Assembly (NCBI GenBank): GCA_028571685.1
Contig: CM053140.1
Span: 55,434,201 to 55,498,200, forward strand
Source: Heterohyrax brucei
Lineage: Eukaryota; Chordata; Mammalia; Hyracoidea; Procaviidae
Length of the DNA: 64,000 nt
Reading direction: 5' to 3'
In this document: positions 62,553 through 64,000 of the stretch, piece after piece
Layout: the number at the start of each line of letters is the position of its first letter
How positions within the stretch are numbered: the stretch's first letter is position 1
Translations under genes and position numbers: made by a program
Notes under the pieces: generated by a model
Database searches by the model: none
What the model was told of the DNA's origin: nothing
The model's input: only the letters and a program-made list of their open reading frames with translations

Positions 62553-63164
62553 GGGGTGAATGTCTTCTAAACATTCAGCCTTCACAAATTATGCCATATC
62601 CTGTCCTCTTGTCCCAGTGATAAATACTATTCACTCAATATTTTAGTTGTCACTGACTTGCTCTACTTAAACACGTTTGCTTTAAAGGGAAGCTCTTCAT
62701 ATCACTGTTCTAATTTGTATTATATGTACAAATTAACAGTAAAACCAAACCTAGCAAACACCAAATAGTGCTGTCTTCCATCCGGATTTACACCTGCCTT
62801 AGGCACTCTTTTTAGAAAGGGAGATGAACAAATGTCAGATGTTGACAGTAAGATGGCACCAAATGGATTTTCCTTTGACATAATCATCAGAAAGATTGAA
62901 AGTGGATTCTCAAGGGAATATCATTCTTGCTACATGATTCGATGTTACTTAAAGCTGTGTCTGGGTGCCCTCTGAGATTATTTAAGTGACTACATAAAAC
63001 AATCTTGCACATCACCAGTGGTATAATTTCCACACATTAGGGAATTTACTGTAGATTTTCTACGTATCTTTGAATGAGTACAAGAAAAATACGGAGGAGG
63101 GAGGGCAGGTGACCGAAAAACAAAACAGAACAAGCCAATTAACTTTATAACAGTGGTTTGATCC
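62553..63164. promoter_or_regulatory. Repeat-free AT-rich block, candidate conserved non-coding element
   Basis: About 600 bp with no recognisable repeat, in a region otherwise packed with insertions. It has clusters such as 'aatttgtattatatgtacaaatt' and 'gagattatttaagtgac'. No ORF. Confidence 0.35.
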
Positions 63165-63655
63165 TCTCACTCCCCTTATGTCGTAAAACCTACCCATCAG
63201 CTCATCTGTCCATCCAGCCTTCTAGGCATCCACCTGCCTGTCCATATGCCCAGCCACTGTTTTGCTTGCCTGCTTGCCCACCCACAAATCCGTTTACTGG
63301 CTTGTTTGCTGACCTGTCTGCCCATCTACCCAAGCACCTGCCAGCTCATCAAATGCACACACCCGTCCCCCCCACCCCAATGTTCTCTGGAACATCTCTA
63401 TCCATTCCATTTGTCCATCAGTCTACCTATTCATTCATTTTTCTATCCACCTACCTCGCACCCATCCTTCCATCTGTCTGCCTGTCCATTTATCTGTCTA
63501 CCTGTCCATCCATCCATCCATCCTTCCACCATCCATCCATCCACCTTTCATCCATCCAACTGTTCATCTACCCATCTACCCATCTGTCTGTCCATCCATC
63601 TGTTTATCCACCCATCTGTCTATCTGTCCATCTACCCTTCCATCCCACACCTGTC
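63165..63655. repeat. (ATCC/ATCT)n degenerate tetranucleotide array
   Basis: About 490 bp of CATC/CCAT/CTGT-rich sequence ('ccatccatccatccatcc', 'ctacccatctacccatctg'), purest at 63440-63640. All three + frames stay open because the 4-bp period lacks stops, giving artefactual Pro/Ser/His/Leu-rich ORFs. Confidence 0.93.
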
Positions 63656-64000
63656 CTGACCCCCAGTTCTCCTGTTCTTGCTAAAACAGAAAGCATAGCT
63701 GTGCCCTCTTTAACTGAATTCTGACTTACAGACTTAGTGCCTCTTGCAAGTTTCAGTCCTGCTTGGGCTGCTCCTTGGATTGTCCCTGCATGGAATCTCT
63801 GAAAATCTCCTTATTCTTGCTGTCCCTGACTCCTCCCTCCCATTACGCTCCCTTGCCGTGGGCTTATTTTCCCATAACCTTGCCAAGGCAGAGCCTAGAT
63901 CATCAAAGCTGGAAGAGACTACAGAAACCAGCATGTCTAAAGATTTCATTTCATGGACAGGAAAACTGAGGTCCAAAGTGGCCAGTCCCAGTATTGGGAG
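63656..64000. other. End of window, no gene
   Basis: Unique sequence; an antisense MIR-like stretch lies at about 63890-64000 ('acaggaaaactgaggtccaaagtgg'). Confidence 0.55.

Noticed and set aside
63158-63724. 188- and 137-codon Pro/Ser/His/Leu-rich frames
   Set aside because: Direct product of a degenerate ATCC-type array whose period leaves all frames open.
27081-64000. First exon of MAN1C1 or an intervening gene
   Set aside because: Expected by synteny somewhere downstream, but no CpG-island promoter or recognisable coding exon is present in the window.

Overview
The window is nuclear DNA from a placental mammal, almost certainly an afrotherian and most likely of the elephant/manatee/hyrax group. 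Two things point there. The single gene is vertebrate LDLRAP1. The younger repeat layer is AfroSINE (tRNA-derived, about 24 copies or fragments), BovB-like RTE LINEs, a mariner-derived foldback element and lineage-type L1 and MaLR LTRs, on top of the MIR/L2 layer found in all mammals. The species call is inference from repeat recognition by eye; no database search was run.

Positions 1-27080 hold one complete protein-coding gene on the + strand: LDLRAP1 (ARH), the PTB-domain clathrin adaptor for LDL receptor endocytosis. A CpG-rich, TATA-less promoter lies at about 530-756. Nine coding exons (757-844, 11061-11203, 12300-12412, 15166-15280, 20908-20980, 21349-21435, 21906-22036, 23450-23484, 25049-25193) join in phase into an intact 309-residue reading frame. 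All eight introns are GT-AG. The 3' UTR is about 1.9 kb and ends at an AATAAA at 27056-27061. The introns hold MIRs, a few AfroSINEs, two mariner foldback copies and one old MaLR LTR carrying a copied-in genomic segment.

Positions 27080-64000 look intergenic; I found no further exon or pseudogene. In human the next gene downstream is MAN1C1, and no part of it is recognisable here. About 27-34 kb is repeat-poor by afrotherian standards (MIR/L2 plus a 56-bp minisatellite). About 34-64 kb is a dense nest of insertions: RTE into L1, SINE into RTE, LTR into RTE and L1, and SINE into SINE. Several have target-site duplications that fix the order of events. A 4.5-kb block (41.3-45.8 kb) is two RTE copies in inverted orientation. 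Several AT-rich, repeat-free, homeodomain-motif-rich stretches (19.3-19.8, 36.3, 40.6, 62.6-63.1 kb) are candidate conserved non-coding elements.

No new multi-gene system is visible. The least ordinary observations are the 232-bp templated duplication with 17-bp flanking repeats in intron 4, the palindromic mariner derivative present three times, the RTE inverted pair, and two recurring repeat families that I cannot name.
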